Source: Enterobacteriaceae bacterium UBA5654 (GTDB taxonomy: Bacteria; Pseudomonadota; Gammaproteobacteria; Enterobacterales; Enterobacteriaceae). Taken from it: a stretch of 64,000 nt of DNA. The position numbers and the translations under genes were made by a program. The stretch lies in contig DIJC01000014.1 in the NCBI GenBank assembly GCA_002421005.1, positions 6,782-70,781 on the forward strand, given 5' to 3'. Below, one piece after another: positions 11,634 to 24,656 of this stretch. Below the pieces are notes generated by a model that worked only from the letters and a program-made list of their open reading frames with translations, did no database searches and had not been told where the DNA came from. Numbering within the stretch: position 1 is the first letter of the stretch; the number at the start of each line of letters is the position of its first letter.

Positions 11634-12057
11634 AATACCGTCTCCGGTAATAAGATGAGTTCAGCGTTTTAATTTACGCTGCGGTCCTTGATGATCTGCC
11701 ACCGCCGAAAGGGTAGCCGTCTGGTTCAAATTTAGTTGATTTTGGATAAGTTCGGCAAGCGGTTTCAGTTTTAACGAAAAAACCGAATTTTACGTTTTTA
11801 TTCAACCAATTATAAAAATAACCCGTCATTAACGATGTAATGAAAAGAATATATTCATTTATCTGTGAGTTTAATCACAATGTATTATGCAGGATATATT
11901 TTAGCGACGGGATTTTATTTCAGCGGGAAATTTATAATGTCATACTTTATTTAAAGCGGGGAAAATCAGCAAGCGAAGGATTTTATTTTCGGATAATTTT
12001 CCAGGTTAAACCGTCTTTCCCGCGCTTCGGCTGGGAAAGACGGTTTACTCCGCGACG
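11634..12057 (-). promoter_or_regulatory. pilus operon upstream region
   Basis: This is a 424-base non-coding stretch between cheW and the first pilin gene, clearly AT-rich compared with its neighbours (for example around 11770-11980). It must hold the pilus promoter. I see no invertible element and no convincing operator. The cheW terminator occupies its right end. Confidence 0.5.
12008..12046 (-). terminator. terminator after cheW
   Basis: A perfect 14-bp stem (AAACCGTCTTTCCC with its complement) closes an 11-base loop 12 bases beyond the cheW stop. The stem ends in T-rich bases on the minus strand, though the downstream U-tract is weak. It ends the motAB-cheAW operon ahead of the pilus genes and could work in both directions. 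Confidence 0.75.
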
Positions 12058-12561
12058 TTACGCAGCGTGATGCGCAGCGGAATCCAGCAGCGCCATTTCT
12101 TCGCTGTTCAGCAGTTTCTCAATGTTAACCAGAATCAGCATTCGCTCGCCCAGCGCACCGAGGCCGGTAAGGTATTCAGTGGAGAGCGTGACCGCGAATT
12201 CCGGGGCCGGACGGATTTGATCGGCGGTCAGGGACAACACGTCGGAGACGCCATCAACCACGATGCCGACCACGCGCTGACCAAGATTAAGCACGATCAC
12301 CACCGTATTGTCGTTGTATTCCACGCCCTGCTGCTCGAACTTTACACGCAGATCGACAATCGGCACGATCACGCCGCGCAGATTGGTGACGCCTTTAATA
12401 AACGCAGGCGTGTTGGCGATGCGCGTCACCTGATCGTAGCCACGGATCTCCTGCACTTTGAGGATATCGATGCCGTACTCTTCATCGCCCAGCGTGAAGA
12501 CCAGAAATTCCTGACCCGATGGCTCACCTGCCAGTTTTGTCACATTATTCATACCGGTCAT
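12058..12561 (-). CDS. cheW: chemotaxis coupling protein CheW
   Basis: CheW links receptors to the kinase CheA in the membrane-proximal array. At 167 residues it equals the E. coli length and is nearly identical through the two SH3-like lobes ([38 protein letters not shown]). It lies 21 bases after cheA as the last gene of motA-motB-cheA-cheW. A strong hairpin follows immediately, so this operon ends here. Confidence 0.97.
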   Translation of the reverse strand: MTGMNNVTKLAGEPSGQEFLVFTLGDEEYGIDILKVQEIRGYDQVTRIANTPAFIKGVTNLRGVIVPIVDLRVKFEQQGVEYNDNTVVIVLNLGQRVVGIVVDGVSDVLSLTADQIRPAPEFAVTLSTEYLTGLGALGERMLILVNIEKLLNSEEMALLDSAAHHAA

Positions 12562-12582
12562 GTTTTTACCCTTTTAACGTAA

Positions 12583-14574
12583 TCAGGCAGCAGTGTGCGC
12601 CATGCGTTGTTCACGATTTAATCCCTGAAGCGCTGATACATCGACGATCAGCGCCACGCTGCCATCACCAAGAATGGTGGCAGCGGAAATGCCAGGCACT
12701 TTGCGGTAGTTGCTCTCAAGGTTTTTCACCACCACCTGATGCTGGCCGATGAGCTGGTCAATCAGCAGCGCGTAGCGGCGTCCGGCGGTTTGCAGGATCA
12801 CCACGATGCCCTGGGTGGCCTCGGTTTTCGCGCCTTCCACGTCGAACACTTTCCACAGTTCCACCAGCGGCAGATATTCGCCGCGCACTTCCAGCACGCG
12901 CTCGCCGCCCGCCAGCGGATGCAGATCTTCTTCGCGCGGCTGGAGCGATTCCATCACCGCATTCAGCGGCAGAATAAAGACTTCACCGCTGACTTTGACC
13001 GACATGCCGTCGAGGATCGCCAGCGTCAGCGGCAGCAGAATGCGGATGGTGGTGCCGGTGCCCTGCTTCGACTGGATCTCAACGTGACCGCCCATTTCCT
13101 GGATGTTCCGTTTCACCACGTCCATGCCCACGCCGCGCCCGGATACATCGGTCACCTGCTCGGCGGTGGAGAAGCCCGGCGCGAAAATCAGCATCCCGAC
13201 TTCTTCGTCGCTCATGTTTTCATGGATTGCCATGCCCTGCGAAGCGGCTTTCGCCAGAATGCGCTCGCGGTTAAGGCCCGCGCCATCGTCGGTGACTTCA
13301 ATACAGATATTGCCACCCTGATGCTCGGCGGAAAGGATCAGGTTGCCCACCGCCGATTTCCCGGCGGCCATGCGGGTATCCGGGGACTCAATGCCGTGGT
13401 CAAGGCTGTTACGCACCAGGTGAGTTAACGGATCGATAATGCGCTCGATCAGGCTTTTATCCAGTTCGGTGGAGCTACCCATAAGAGTCAGTTCCACCTG
13501 CTTGTTCAGCTTGCTCGCCAGATCGCGCACCAGGCGCGGGAAGCGGCTGAAGACGTACTCCATCGGCATCATGCGGATGGACATCACCGATTCCTGGAGA
13601 TCGCGGGCGTTACGTTGTAACTGCCCCATGCTGGTAATCAAATCGCCGTGCGTGACCGGGTCGAGTTCGTTGGATCGCTGGGCCAGCATCGACTGGGTGA
13701 TCACCAGTTCGCCGACCAGGTTAATCAGTTGATCGACCTTCTCGACCGCCACGCGAATGCTGGACGATTCGCTGACGCGGGCGGGCTTTTCTGCCCCGCT
13801 TCGCGCGGCAGGCGCTTCTTTCGGCACCGCCACCAGCACCGGCGCGGCGGGCGCAGGCGCTTCTGCAACGGTTTCTTCTTCAGGCTCCGGCTCTGCTTCC
13901 ACCGCCACCTTCTCAAAGGCGATCTGGTCGGCTTCAATCACAAAGCACAGCACGGCGACGATATCGTCTTCGTCCACGCTGCCGTCAAGCATCGCTGAGA
14001 GCGAATCCGCCGTTTTCTCAACCTGGGTGAGCTGCGCCAGGTTGCCCAGTTCCTCTTCCAGTAAGTCCGGCTCGCCCGCTTTCAGGCGCGACAGCACAAT
14101 GCGCGTCTGCCCGGCCTGCGCCTGCGGTTCTTCTTTTTCCACCACCGTCAGCTTTGCAGCAGGCGGCGGTACGGCCTCGCCTTTTGCTTCCAGCGCTAAC
14201 TGACGCAGCGCGTTGCAGATATATTCAAAGCTGGCAGCGTCCGGCTCCTGAGAGCTTTTATAAGCATCGAGCTGTTCCTGCATAATATCTTTAGTTTCCA
14301 AAAACAGGTTGATAATGTCGGTGTTGAGCTGCATTTCGCCACGGCGGGCTTCATCCAGCAGGTTTTCCATCAGGTGCGTGGTTTCCTGCAAAATGGAGAA
14401 GCCAAAGGTTCCCGCGCCGCCTTTAATCGAGTGGGCAGCGCGAAAAATCGCGTTGAGCTGCTCTCCATCCGGTGCCTCCGGGACCAGATCCAGCAGATGC
14501 TGTTCCATGTCGGCCAGTAACTCATCGGCTTCATCAAAAAACGTCTGATAAAAATCGCTAATATCCATGCTCAC
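12583..14574 (-). CDS. cheA: chemotaxis sensor histidine kinase CheA
   Basis: CheA autophosphorylates and donates phosphate to CheY and CheB. The product is 663 residues (654 in E. coli). Domains in order: P1 with phospho-His48 ([11 protein letters not shown]), P2 CheY/CheB binding (about 160-225), an Ala/Pro/Glu-rich linker longer than in E. coli, P3 dimerisation, the P4 kinase with N, G1 and G2 boxes ([27 protein letters not shown]), and a CheW-like P5. The start is GTG preceded by GAGGTGATAGC, as in E. coli. An in-frame ATG 25 codons upstream adds only an Arg-rich segment from within motB. Confidence 0.96.
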   Translation of the reverse strand: MSMDISDFYQTFFDEADELLADMEQHLLDLVPEAPDGEQLNAIFRAAHSIKGGAGTFGFSILQETTHLMENLLDEARRGEMQLNTDIINLFLETKDIMQEQLDAYKSSQEPDAASFEYICNALRQLALEAKGEAVPPPAAKLTVVEKEEPQAQAGQTRIVLSRLKAGEPDLLEEELGNLAQLTQVEKTADSLSAMLDGSVDEDDIVAVLCFVIEADQIAFEKVAVEAEPEPEEETVAEAPAPAAPVLVAVPKEAPAARSGAEKPARVSESSSIRVAVEKVDQLINLVGELVITQSMLAQRSNELDPVTHGDLITSMGQLQRNARDLQESVMSIRMMPMEYVFSRFPRLVRDLASKLNKQVELTLMGSSTELDKSLIERIIDPLTHLVRNSLDHGIESPDTRMAAGKSAVGNLILSAEHQGGNICIEVTDDGAGLNRERILAKAASQGMAIHENMSDEEVGMLIFAPGFSTAEQVTDVSGRGVGMDVVKRNIQEMGGHVEIQSKQGTGTTIRILLPLTLAILDGMSVKVSGEVFILPLNAVMESLQPREEDLHPLAGGERVLEVRGEYLPLVELWKVFDVEGAKTEATQGIVVILQTAGRRYALLIDQLIGQHQVVVKNLESNYRKVPGISAATILGDGSVALIVDVSALQGLNREQRMAHTAA

Positions 14575-14578
14575 GCTA

Positions 14579-15508
14579 TCACCTCGGATCGGCTTGTGGC
14601 GATGTGGGACCGGCCTCCTGCGCCTGCGGCGCGGAAGGCTGTAATTCACTAAACGGAACGTTCTGGCTCTCGGCGTTTTCGTTGAGAATGGCCTGCTCCG
14701 TTCGTTTGTTAAGCACTACCAGGCTAATGCGACGGTTGATGGCGTCGTCGCCCCCCCGGTCAGCGAGGCGCATGGTGGCGGCCATCCCGACCACGCGCAG
14801 CACTTTGCCGCTGTCCAGACTGCCCGCCACCAGTTCGCGGCGCGAGGCGTTTGCGCGGTCGGCGGAAAGCTCCCAGTTGCTGTAGCCTTTGTCCCCGTTG
14901 GCATACTGAAAATCATCGGTATGGCCGGAGAGACTGATTTTGTTAGGGATTTCATTCAGCACCGGCGCAATCGCCCGCAGAATGTCACGCATATACGGCT
15001 CAACTTCCGCGCTGCCGGTTTTAAACATTGGCCGGTTCTGGCTGTCGATGATTTGAATACGCAGCCCTTCCGGCACCAGATCGATTTTCAGATGCGGACG
15101 CAGGGCTTTCAGTTTCGGGTCGGCTTCAATTAACTGATCCAGCTCGCCGCGAATTTTTTTCAGGCGGTTGACTTCCATCCGCTCACGTAGCTGTTCGACG
15201 TTCGGCTGCTTATGAACTTCGCCCTGCTGCTGGGTATAGTCATCGCCGCCGCCGGGGATGGGGCTGTCGCTGTTGGAGACGCGCGGCCCGCCGGTCACCG
15301 CCGTCGCCAGCGGAGTACGGAAGTATTCAGCGATCTGGATCAGCTCTTTCGGGCTGGAGATAGAGATCAGCCACATCACCAGAAAAAAGGCCATCATCGC
15401 GGTCATAAAGTCGGCATAGGCGATCTTCCACGATCCGTGCGCGCCTCCGCCGTGGCCTTTATGCTTGCGTCGCTTAACAACGACGATAGGATGCGACTGA
15501 TTCTTCAT
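14579..15508 (-). CDS. motB: flagellar motor stator protein MotB
   Basis: MotB anchors the stator to peptidoglycan and carries the proton-binding Asp. The 309-residue protein has a short basic cytoplasmic end, one membrane helix (about 28-50) with the essential Asp33 in YADFMTA (Asp32 in E. coli), a plug, and a periplasmic OmpA-like domain with the [10 protein letters not shown] and [12 protein letters not shown] peptidoglycan-binding motifs. Its ATG overlaps the motA stop by four bases. Confidence 0.96.
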   Translation of the reverse strand: MKNQSHPIVVVKRRKHKGHGGGAHGSWKIAYADFMTAMMAFFLVMWLISISSPKELIQIAEYFRTPLATAVTGGPRVSNSDSPIPGGGDDYTQQQGEVHKQPNVEQLRERMEVNRLKKIRGELDQLIEADPKLKALRPHLKIDLVPEGLRIQIIDSQNRPMFKTGSAEVEPYMRDILRAIAPVLNEIPNKISLSGHTDDFQYANGDKGYSNWELSADRANASRRELVAGSLDSGKVLRVVGMAATMRLADRGGDDAINRRISLVVLNKRTEQAILNENAESQNVPFSELQPSAPQAQEAGPTSPQADPR

Positions 15509-16395
15509 GCGTCCTCAGTCGTGGTCTGTTGGGCCGACGGGTTTCTCATCGCGCGAACGTGCTCTTCCAGCTCGACAAAGGAGGGGCGCTCGCTGGAGTA
15601 GAGGGTTTTACGCCCGAATTCCACGGCAATCGGCGGCGCGTAGCCGTTAAGGTTAGAGAGCAGCGTGATTTTGACGCACTGCATCATTTTGGTGGTCTCC
15701 GCGCTTTTCTGCCGCAGGACGCTTGCCAGCGGTGAGATAAACCCGTAGGCCAGCAGGATGCCGAGGAAGGTGCCGACCATCGCGTGGGCGATCAGCGCGC
15801 CCAATTCCGCCGCCGGGCGATCGGCCGATGCCAGCGCGTGAACCACGCCCATCACTGCCGCCACGATCCCAAACGCGGGCAGCGAATCGCCGACCGACGC
15901 CAGGGCGTTGGCGGGCACTTCGGCCTCGCTTTCGTGGGTTTCGATCTCTTCATCCATCAGCGCTTCGATTTCGAAGGTGTTCATGTTGCCGCTGATAATC
16001 AGGCGCAAATAGTCGATGATAAAATCGAGCATGATGCCGTCGGCGAGAATGCGCGGATAGCTGGCGAAGATTTCGCTCTCCTTCGGATTTTCAATGTCCC
16101 GCTCCAGCGAGAACATCCCCTGCTGACGCGACTTCGCCATCAGGCGATAGAGCAGCGCCAGCAAATCCATATACATACTTTTGGTGTATTTTGAGCGGCG
16201 AAAGAGAAGCGGAATCGCCTTCAGCGTCCCCTTGATTGACTTACCGTTGTTGCCAACGATAAACGCACCCACGCCTGCCCCACCGATAATGATAAGTTCA
16301 GCCGGTTGATAGAGTGCTCCAAGGTGCCCGCCGGTCATCATATAACCGCCGAAAACTGTACCGAGAACGACCAGGTAACCCAATAAGATAAGCAC
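15505..16395 (-). CDS. motA: flagellar motor stator protein MotA
   Basis: MotA forms the proton channel with MotB and pushes on FliG. There are 296 residues with four membrane helices (about 1-20, 32-50, 170-190, 200-222) and a large cytoplasmic loop containing the FliG-interacting charged residues near FRRSKYTK and the Glu-rich [13 protein letters not shown] stretch. The start is GTG (GTGCTTATC), as in E. coli, behind AAAGGATGATGTC. An upstream ATG would add 12 non-homologous residues to the first helix. Confidence 0.95.
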   Translation of the reverse strand: MLILLGYLVVLGTVFGGYMMTGGHLGALYQPAELIIIGGAGVGAFIVGNNGKSIKGTLKAIPLLFRRSKYTKSMYMDLLALLYRLMAKSRQQGMFSLERDIENPKESEIFASYPRILADGIMLDFIIDYLRLIISGNMNTFEIEALMDEEIETHESEAEVPANALASVGDSLPAFGIVAAVMGVVHALASADRPAAELGALIAHAMVGTFLGILLAYGFISPLASVLRQKSAETTKMMQCVKITLLSNLNGYAPPIAVEFGRKTLYSSERPSFVELEEHVRAMRNPSAQQTTTEDA

Positions 16396-16459
16396 GACAT
16401 CATCCTTTCTGTTGACCAGAGCGGGATGCACAAATCGATGATTAACGCGTCAGGGAGGC

Positions 16460-16492
16460 AAAAAAAAGCAGCGGTAATTGCTTACCGCTGCT
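16460..16492 (-). terminator. rho-independent terminator of flhDC
   Basis: A perfect 11-bp stem (AGCAGCGGTAA and complement) with a 4-base loop is followed on the minus strand by eight U residues. It lies 24 bases after the flhC stop and before motA, separating the master operon from the stator/chemotaxis operon. Confidence 0.92.
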
Positions 16493-16516
16493 GGAGTGTT
16501 GACCACACCGTATCGG

Positions 16517-17098
16517 TTAAACAGCCTGTTCGATCTGTTCATCCAGCAGTTGTGGAGTAATATCGGCAACATCGCGGGAAAGTTTACGTCTTTTTACGGC
16601 GCGGGATGGCGGCTGGCATAAGCTGCATACAAAACTGCCCACCGGCTGATGCGCATGGGTAATAAAATTGCCGTCGCAGCAGCTGCAATGCGAGAGCTGA
16701 AGCATACCGCTCTCCACAAAACGCACCAGCGTCCACGCGCGGGTGAGCGCCAGCAGCGGCCCGTCCTCGCCCTGCTGCGGACATTGTTCAAGATACAGGC
16801 GATACGCTTTGATCACCGCATCGACACCGCTGCATAACCCGGTTTTCAGCAGATACTGCCAGGCGTTGCAGAACATCGACGAATGAATGTTCTGCTCCCA
16901 GGTCATAAACCAGTCGGTGGAAAACGGCAGCATCCCTTTTGGCGGCGGGCTGCCACGCAATTCTTTATACAGTCTGATAAGACGACCACGGCTCAGCTGT
17001 GTCTCGCTTTCCAGCATCTGTAAGCGAGCGCCCAGAGTGATCAGCTCCATTGCCAGCTGAATATCACGGGCTTCCTGAACAATGCTTTTTTCGCTCAT
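16517..17098 (-). CDS. flhC: flagellar master regulator subunit FlhC
   Basis: FlhC joins FlhD in the FlhD4C2 activator of class II flagellar promoters. The 193-residue product matches E. coli FlhC (192). It has the [14 protein letters not shown] start and four Cys forming the zinc site near the C-terminus (CSCC about residues 138-141, then CSLC about 158-161). Two ATGs stand in tandem; the second is placed eight bases from AGGG and matches the E. coli start. The gene overlaps the flhD stop. Confidence 0.95.
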   Translation of the reverse strand: MSEKSIVQEARDIQLAMELITLGARLQMLESETQLSRGRLIRLYKELRGSPPPKGMLPFSTDWFMTWEQNIHSSMFCNAWQYLLKTGLCSGVDAVIKAYRLYLEQCPQQGEDGPLLALTRAWTLVRFVESGMLQLSHCSCCDGNFITHAHQPVGSFVCSLCQPPSRAVKRRKLSRDVADITPQLLDEQIEQAV

Positions 17099-17100
17099 CA

Positions 17101-17448
17101 TCAGGCCCTTTTTTTACGCGCGGCGTCAGCCTGGCCCGCTTCGGAAAGCAAACGGGTGGACAGAAGAATTCCGGTATGAATTTGTTGTAAGTCGTCTACA
17201 CGTGAATCCTGCGTCAGCCGGGTGATAGTCTCATGGCTATCAAAACGGAACTCGCAGATCAGCTGATTAGTTTCAGCCAGTTTCACCATTTGCGGCAGCG
17301 TCAGCTCTACCAGCGTTGTTGCCATCTCTTCATTGATACCAAGACGAAACATCGCTGAAGGCTTGTCCTGGCTAATCAAACGCTGTGCAAGGAGGAGATA
17401 CGACAGGTTGATGTCATAAATATGTTTCAGCAACTCGGATGTATGCAT
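17101..17448 (-). CDS. flhD: flagellar master regulator subunit FlhD
   Basis: FlhD is the partner subunit of the class I flagellar master activator. There are 115 residues from MHTSELLKH, closely matching E. coli through [24 protein letters not shown] and ending in the basic KKRA. An ATG three codons earlier (MGK) is possible. It is the first gene of flhDC, preceded by nearly 800 bases of regulatory DNA with a CRP site. flhC overlaps its stop. Confidence 0.95.
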   Translation of the reverse strand: MHTSELLKHIYDINLSYLLLAQRLISQDKPSAMFRLGINEEMATTLVELTLPQMVKLAETNQLICEFRFDSHETITRLTQDSRVDDLQQIHTGILLSTRLLSEAGQADAARKKRA

Positions 17449-18235
17449 TTTTCCCATCCAGAATAACCCGCTATTGTCTTATGCGGCCTCGCCGCACCCC
17501 GTGATGTCGCCGGGAAAACCCCGGTAAAAAAAGAAAAGGTCAAAATGCATAGTTGTACTTGGATGCTACAGCTCTGGAGCAGTCTCTTATCGGGAGACTA
17601 TGTCACCAGAAACATGTTAAAGATTTCTTACAAATAACTAAGATTTTTCCTAATTGGACGCAACTGTACTCGTCGGCCTGACCACATACAACGAGGCGCG
17701 GTGGTCATTTTGAAAACTATGTGATCTACGTCACATAATGTACGTAAATATTAATAATAAATCCATCATTACCATCAATTTGTTGATGAAATTTTATCCA
17801 TTTCCCCGCTTTTATATTCTTAGCGGGCGAATAGTCATGCAATAATTAATCCGTCGCATGCTTATAATTATTCCTGCGATCTGAAACGGGATTTCAGAGG
17901 CGGTGCCGTTTCTATTGTAGAAATCTTTAAATAAAAAATTGTTAAATTACATAGCGTTAAAATTTAATGTAACAGAAATAGTCGCCGCAGGTAATCAAAA
18001 CTCTAATGTTAATTTTTATATCATATATTTAACATTTACCTATAGCATTTTTAATATTTTGATAATATTAGCGATTATTTTAACGTTCAGAGTCGCCGTT
18101 ATGCCGCTTATAAGAATAATTTATGAATAATTTGAAGGTAATCGAGAAACCGTGATTTGCCCTCTTGCAGCGACTGGCGGAATGGAGTATGCAAAGAGGA
18201 ATATCCCGCGTTTAATGCGTCTGAAAGGAGGTCCG
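17449..18235 (-). promoter_or_regulatory. flhDC upstream control region
   Basis: About 790 non-coding bases, strongly AT-rich between 17610 and 18130, separate flhD from the divergent uspC. The long AT-rich leader fits the heavily regulated flhDC promoter of enterics. Apart from the CRP palindrome at 17720-17735 I cannot assign individual operators. An open frame of 63 codons near 17939 has no ribosome site or recognisable product. Confidence 0.6.
17720..17735. promoter_or_regulatory. CRP-binding site upstream of flhDC
   Basis: TGTGATCTACGTCACA is a perfect match to the CRP core TGTGA-N6-TCACA and almost the full consensus palindrome. It is 272 bases before the flhD start. cAMP-CRP is the known activator of flhDC in E. 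coli, so a class I activation site is the natural reading. Confidence 0.88.
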
Positions 18236-18658
18236 ATGCTCTACCAACATATCCTGGTCGCGGTGGCGGCGACGCCGGAAAGCCATCGGCTTGTCGCCAA
18301 AGCCGTGTCAATTGCCCGCCCGCTTAATGCCCGCATCAGCCTGATTACCCTCGCCACCGATCCTGAAATGTACAACCATTTTGCGGCGCCAATGCTGGAG
18401 AATCTGCGTGAAGTGGTGCAGGAAGAGACCCAGCAGTTTCTGCGTGAAATCGCCCGGCAAGCGGAGTATCCCATCGCGCAGACGCTTATCGCCTCCGGCG
18501 AACTGCGCGAACATATCAAGGCGTTTTGCCAGGCTCAGCAGGTGGACCTGGTGATTTGTGGCAATCATAACCACAGTTTTTTCTCCCGCGCGACCTGCTC
18601 GGCAAAAAATATCATTGGCAATACTCAGGTCGATGTGTTGCTGGTGGCGCTGGAATAA
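18236..18658 (+). CDS. uspC: universal stress protein UspC
   Basis: This is a 140-residue UspA-family protein matching E. coli UspC (142), with the near-identical PMYNH/DPEMYN region and the closing VDLVICGNHNHSFFSRATCSAK motif. In E. coli UspC is linked to motility, adhesion and osmotic stress. The start is the ATG after AAGGAGGTCCG, an almost perfect ribosome site. A longer frame begins 28 codons upstream but lacks such a site and homology. Confidence 0.93.
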   Translation: MLYQHILVAVAATPESHRLVAKAVSIARPLNARISLITLATDPEMYNHFAAPMLENLREVVQEETQQFLREIARQAEYPIAQTLIASGELREHIKAFCQAQQVDLVICGNHNHSFFSRATCSAKNIIGNTQVDVLLVALE

Positions 18659-18663
18659 AGCAT

Positions 18664-18698
18664 AAAAAATGCCCGGCAGCGCGGGCTGTCGGGCATTC
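18664..18698 (-). terminator. terminator between otsA and uspC
   Basis: A 10-bp stem (TGCCCGGCAG/CTGTCGGGCA, one G-U) with a 6-base loop is followed by six U residues on the minus strand, giving a standard terminator for otsBA. It lies between convergent genes and may also end uspC, though the plus-strand tail is not U-rich. Confidence 0.85.
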
Positions 18699-18715
18699 AG
18701 CGGAACGGGGTTTAA

Positions 18716-20960
<2,245 letters not shown>

Positions 20961-21020
20961 TTACTCAAACGTTAGCCATGTAAGTATAGACAGTGTGACC
21001 AGCCTCGCCATTTTCAAGTG

Positions 21021-21052
21021 AAAACGCCAGCGGGGTTAGCCGCTGGCGTTAA
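21021..21052 (-). terminator. terminator after araH
   Basis: A perfect 11-bp stem (AACGCCAGCGG and complement) with a 6-base loop is followed by TTTTC on the minus strand. It lies 33 bases past the araH stop and upstream of otsB, so it ends araFGH. Confidence 0.82.
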
Positions 21053-21084
21053 ACCGGGATAAGCTTAAAAGTTAGTGCGTTTTA

Positions 21085-22071
21085 TCACACCGTCCGCTTC
21101 GCTTTTTGTTTGTAACGGTCGAAGATCACCGCCGCCAGCAGAATCAATCCGCGCACCACATATTGCGAGAATGGCGAAATATTCAGCAGGTTCATGGCGT
21201 TTTCTACCGTACCCAAAATTAAGATCCCGGCGACCACGTAGGAGATCTTACCGATGCCCCCTTTCAGCGACACGCCGCCCAGCACGCAGGCTGAGATAAC
21301 GATCAGCTCGTAGCCAATCGAGGTCATCGGCTGTCCGCTGGTCATGCGGGAGGCCAGAATGATCCCCGCCGCCGCCGACACCAGACCGGACAAAACAAAA
21401 ATGATAATTTTGGTACGCACTACCGGCACGCCTGCCAGACGCGCCGCTTCTTCGTTGCCGCCAATCGCCAGAGTATTGCGCCCGAAAGTGGTTTTATTCA
21501 GGAGTAATCCGAAGATAATCAGGCAGCCAACGGTCAGCCAGATCGGCGCGGGCAGACCCAGCCAGTTAGCGTAGCCAAGGGTAAAAAAGCGCTCGTCTTC
21601 AATGCCGACCGCTTTACCGTCGGAGATGATATAGGCCAGTCCGCGCACGATCTGCATGGTGGCAAGCGTCGTGATCAGGGCGTTGATTTTCAGCTTAGCA
21701 ATCACGAAACCGTTGATCAGTCCGCAGATCACCCCCAGCATTAATCCGGCGAAAACGCCAAGCCACAGGCTTTCGCTCAGGTTAATGACGACCGCGGTGG
21801 TGACCCCCGCGCAGGCGATGACTGAGGCGACCGAGAGGTCGAAATCGCCGGATGCCAGGCAAAACAGCATCCCGCACGCCACCATCCCGGACATAGAGAT
21901 CGCCAGTCCCAGCCCCTTCATGTTAATAAAGGAAGCAAAGTTGGGCACGAAGATCGCGCAGGCAATAAATACCACCGCGAAGACGACCAGCATTCCGTAC
22001 TGATCCCAGATGCGCCCGATGCTCATTGACGACTTAGAAGCACCCGTTGTGGTCACAGATGACATATTCAA
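21085..22071 (-). CDS. araH: L-arabinose ABC transporter permease AraH
   Basis: This inner-membrane permease of the high-affinity arabinose importer has 328 residues with about ten hydrophobic segments, in the RbsC/BPD_transp_2 family. Conserved GMVACGMLFCLASGDFDLSVASV and ASRMTSGQPMTSIGYELIVISACVLGG segments match E. coli AraH. It lies 9 bases after araG and is the last gene of araFGH. Confidence 0.96.
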   Translation of the reverse strand: MNMSSVTTTGASKSSMSIGRIWDQYGMLVVFAVVFIACAIFVPNFASFINMKGLGLAISMSGMVACGMLFCLASGDFDLSVASVIACAGVTTAVVINLSESLWLGVFAGLMLGVICGLINGFVIAKLKINALITTLATMQIVRGLAYIISDGKAVGIEDERFFTLGYANWLGLPAPIWLTVGCLIIFGLLLNKTTFGRNTLAIGGNEEAARLAGVPVVRTKIIIFVLSGLVSAAAGIILASRMTSGQPMTSIGYELIVISACVLGGVSLKGGIGKISYVVAGILILGTVENAMNLLNISPFSQYVVRGLILLAAVIFDRYKQKAKRTV

Positions 22072-22080
22072 CTCCTTTAA

Positions 22081-23595
22081 TCAGGCAACCGCCTGGCTGA
22101 CTTTAGGCATGGCAAGGCTAAGCGCCTGCTGTTCTTTAGCGTCGTGATGCAAAAGCTCACCGGCAATCTCCCCTTCGCGCATCACCACGATGCGATCGGC
22201 CACGCCCAGCACTTCAGGCAGATCGCTGGAGGCGAAGAGAACGGCGACCCCGGAGGCCGCGAGGGCATAAATCACGTTGTAAATTTCATGCTTCGCCCCG
22301 ACGTCGATGCCGCGCGTCGGCTCGTCGAGCAAAATGACTTTCATCTCTTCGGAGAGCCAGCGCCCCAGAATGGCTTTCTGTTGGTTGCCGCCGGAGAGAT
22401 TCATGATCAACTGCTCCGCGCCCGGCGTTTTGATATTCAGCGACTGAATATGATGGTCGGCGTTGCGCGCTTCCCAGCGGTTATTAATGACGCAGCCCGC
22501 GCGGATATGCTTGCGGCGCGCGCTGATGTTGATGTTGTCGCGAACGGAATGGACCGGGATAATCCCTTCCGCCTTGCGGTCTTCCGGGCAGAGCATCATC
22601 CCGGCGCGGATGGCCTGCGATGGCTTCTGGATGTTAACCGGCTCGCCGTCGATATATACCTGCCCTTCGCCGATCCGCGTGCCGCCGAATAAGCCTTTCA
22701 TCAACTCGCTGCGCCCGGCACCCACCAGCCCAAACAGGCCGACGATTTCGCCGCTGCGCACCGTCAGACTGATGGGCGTGCGTACCCCCGGTGCTTTTAC
22801 CCGATCCAGCCGCAGACGCTCCGCGCCATATTCGCGCGGCTGCCAGCCGTAAATATCGCCCAGATCGCGCCCAACCATCGCCTGAACCAGCGCTTCATGA
22901 TTGACCTTCTGCATATCGGTAAAAGTGCAAACGTAGCGCCCGTCTTTAAAGACGGTGATGGCGTCGCTTAAGGCAAAAATTTCTTCCATACGGTGGGAGA
23001 CGTAAATAATGACCCGCCCTTCCTGACGCAGTTCGCGGATCACCCGAAACAGATTGTCGATTTCACGCGCGGAAAGTGAACTGGTCGGCTCGTCAAAGGC
23101 AATGACTTTGGCATTACGCGCCAGCGCCTTGGCGATTTCGACCATTTGCCACTGGCCGATGGAGAGGTACTTCAGCGGCGTCTGCGGATCGATATCCAGC
23201 CCCAGATGTTCCAGTTGCAGACGCGCTTCATAATTCAGTAACGAGCGGTTTACGATCCCGCCTTTATGCGGAAGCTGCCCGAGGTAAATATTTTCCGCCA
23301 CGGTCATTTCCGGGATCAGGTGCAGTTCCTGATAGATAATCGCCACACCCGCATTCAGCGCGGCGGTGGTATCCGCAAAGGCTATCTCGTTGCCCTGTAG
23401 CGCCAGCGTTCCGCTGGTCGGGGCGTAGTTCCCGCTAAGAATTTTTAGCAGGGTCGATTTTCCGGCACCGTTTTCGCCCATTAACGCGTGAATTTGTCCG
23501 GCATAGCAGTCAAAGCTGATGTCGGAGAGCGCCTTCACGCCAGGGAAGGTTTTGCTGATGCCGCGAAAGGAGAGATAAGGGGTAGACTGCTGCAT
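22081..23595 (-). CDS. araG: L-arabinose ABC transporter ATPase AraG
   Basis: This is a 504-residue double ATPase, the E. coli length. The first half has Walker [10 protein letters not shown], signature [15 protein letters not shown] and Walker [11 protein letters not shown]. The second half has a degenerate Walker A ([10 protein letters not shown]), signature [15 protein letters not shown] and [10 protein letters not shown], which is normal for the sugar-importer ATPases. It powers uptake with AraH and AraF. Confidence 0.96.
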   Translation of the reverse strand: MQQSTPYLSFRGISKTFPGVKALSDISFDCYAGQIHALMGENGAGKSTLLKILSGNYAPTSGTLALQGNEIAFADTTAALNAGVAIIYQELHLIPEMTVAENIYLGQLPHKGGIVNRSLLNYEARLQLEHLGLDIDPQTPLKYLSIGQWQMVEIAKALARNAKVIAFDEPTSSLSAREIDNLFRVIRELRQEGRVIIYVSHRMEEIFALSDAITVFKDGRYVCTFTDMQKVNHEALVQAMVGRDLGDIYGWQPREYGAERLRLDRVKAPGVRTPISLTVRSGEIVGLFGLVGAGRSELMKGLFGGTRIGEGQVYIDGEPVNIQKPSQAIRAGMMLCPEDRKAEGIIPVHSVRDNINISARRKHIRAGCVINNRWEARNADHHIQSLNIKTPGAEQLIMNLSGGNQQKAILGRWLSEEMKVILLDEPTRGIDVGAKHEIYNVIYALAASGVAVLFASSDLPEVLGVADRIVVMREGEIAGELLHHDAKEQQALSLAMPKVSQAVA

Positions 23596-23626
23596 AACGA
23601 CTCCACCATTAAGAGTAGAACCTGAA

Positions 23627-23652
23627 CGCCCCTCGCGGTCAGACGAGGGGCG
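23627..23652 (-). other. intercistronic stem-loop between araF and araG
   Basis: A 9-bp GC-rich stem (CGCCCCTCG and complement) with an 8-base loop lies just after the araF stop, with no U-tract. Such hairpins between binding-protein and ATPase genes typically protect the upstream message from 3' decay so that the binding protein is made in excess; that role is inferred here. Confidence 0.55.
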
Positions 23653-23675
23653 CCATCATGGTTGACTGAAATCGG

Positions 23676-24656
23676 TTAAAGCCCTTTTTTCGCCAGTTCT
23701 TCTTTGAAGTTATCGCGGGTGATCAGCACCACGTCGGTAACAGCGGTAAATTTCGGCGGCTCCACGCCCTTCTCAACCCAGTTGTAGAGTAATTCGCTGG
23801 TTTTGTAGCCGTGGATATCCGGGCTGGGCAGCAGGGAGCCGAAGAAGCCGGTTTGCTGGTTTTTCGACAGTTCGCTTACCGCGTCAACCCCGTTAATGCC
23901 GATGCCGATCACGTCCGCCGCTTTGAAGCCCTGTCCTTCGGTCGCGCGCACGCCGCCAAGTACGGTGTTGTCGTTCATGCCGACCACCAGCCAGTGTTTC
24001 ACTTCTGGATGCTGTACCAGCAGCGAGTTGCCCGCATCAAATGCGCCGGGGATATCGTTGGATTTGGTGGGCACCTGGTAGATCTGTTTTTCCGGGAAGC
24101 CAGCAGCTTTTAATGCATCCATAGAGCCGGTGGTACGACGGCGGGCAGTATCCAGTTCGTTTGCGGTAATCGCCATCACCGCAGTTTCTTTTACGTCCCA
24201 GCCGCGTTTTTGCATCTCTTTATACAGTTCCTGCCCCTGACGCGCGCCAATTTCGCTGGCGGCCATCATCACCAGCGGCACGCTTTCCATCGGCTTGCCT
24301 TTGGCGTTAACGAACTGGTCATCCACCGCGATAACTTTCATGTCATAGCCGCGCGCTTTGGCGACGATAGCGGAGCCGAGTTTCGGGTCGGGAGTACAAA
24401 TCACAAAACCTTTTACACCGCTGGCTGCGAGGCTATCGATGGCATTAAGGGTTTTCTCACCGTCCGGCACGGCAATTTTCACCACTTCGAATCCCAAATC
24501 TTTGCCTGCTTTATCCGCAAATTTCCACTCGGTCTGAAACCAGGGTTCTTCCGGCTGTTTCACCAGAAAACCCAGCTTCATGGTTTCTGCAATAGCCGAT
24601 TGTGACATAACCGCAGCGAGACCGATGGCCGCGAGCGCTTTAGTGAATTTGTGCAT
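23676..24656 (-). CDS. araF: L-arabinose-binding periplasmic protein AraF
   Basis: This is the periplasmic receptor of the arabinose importer. There are 326 residues, with a signal peptide (about 1-23, AIA-ETMKLGF) and a type I periplasmic-binding fold. It matches E. coli AraF (329) along its length, including FLVKQPEEPWFQTEWKFADKA and VGMNDNTVLGGVRATEG. It is the first gene of araFGH. Upstream DNA carries direct repeats resembling AraC half-sites. Confidence 0.96.
   Translation of the reverse strand: MHKFTKALAAIGLAAVMSQSAIAETMKLGFLVKQPEEPWFQTEWKFADKAGKDLGFEVVKIAVPDGEKTLNAIDSLAASGVKGFVICTPDPKLGSAIVAKARGYDMKVIAVDDQFVNAKGKPMESVPLVMMAASEIGARQGQELYKEMQKRGWDVKETAVMAITANELDTARRRTTGSMDALKAAGFPEKQIYQVPTKSNDIPGAFDAGNSLLVQHPEVKHWLVVGMNDNTVLGGVRATEGQGFKAADVIGIGINGVDAVSELSKNQQTGFFGSLLPSPDIHGYKTSELLYNWVEKGVEPPKFTAVTDVVLITRDNFKEELAKKGL

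Noticed and set aside
11634..12007. Possible phase-variable invertible promoter for the pilus
   Set aside because: I looked for inverted repeats flanking the promoter region and a recombinase gene nearby and saw neither.
12583..14649. Upstream ATG start for cheA adding 25 residues
   Set aside because: The extension is Arg-rich and lies inside motB; the GTG start has a strong ribosome site and matches E. coli CheA.
17939..18130. 63-codon hydrophobic frame in the flhD-uspC region
   Set aside because: It lies in strongly AT-rich regulatory DNA, has no ribosome site and resembles no known small membrane protein.
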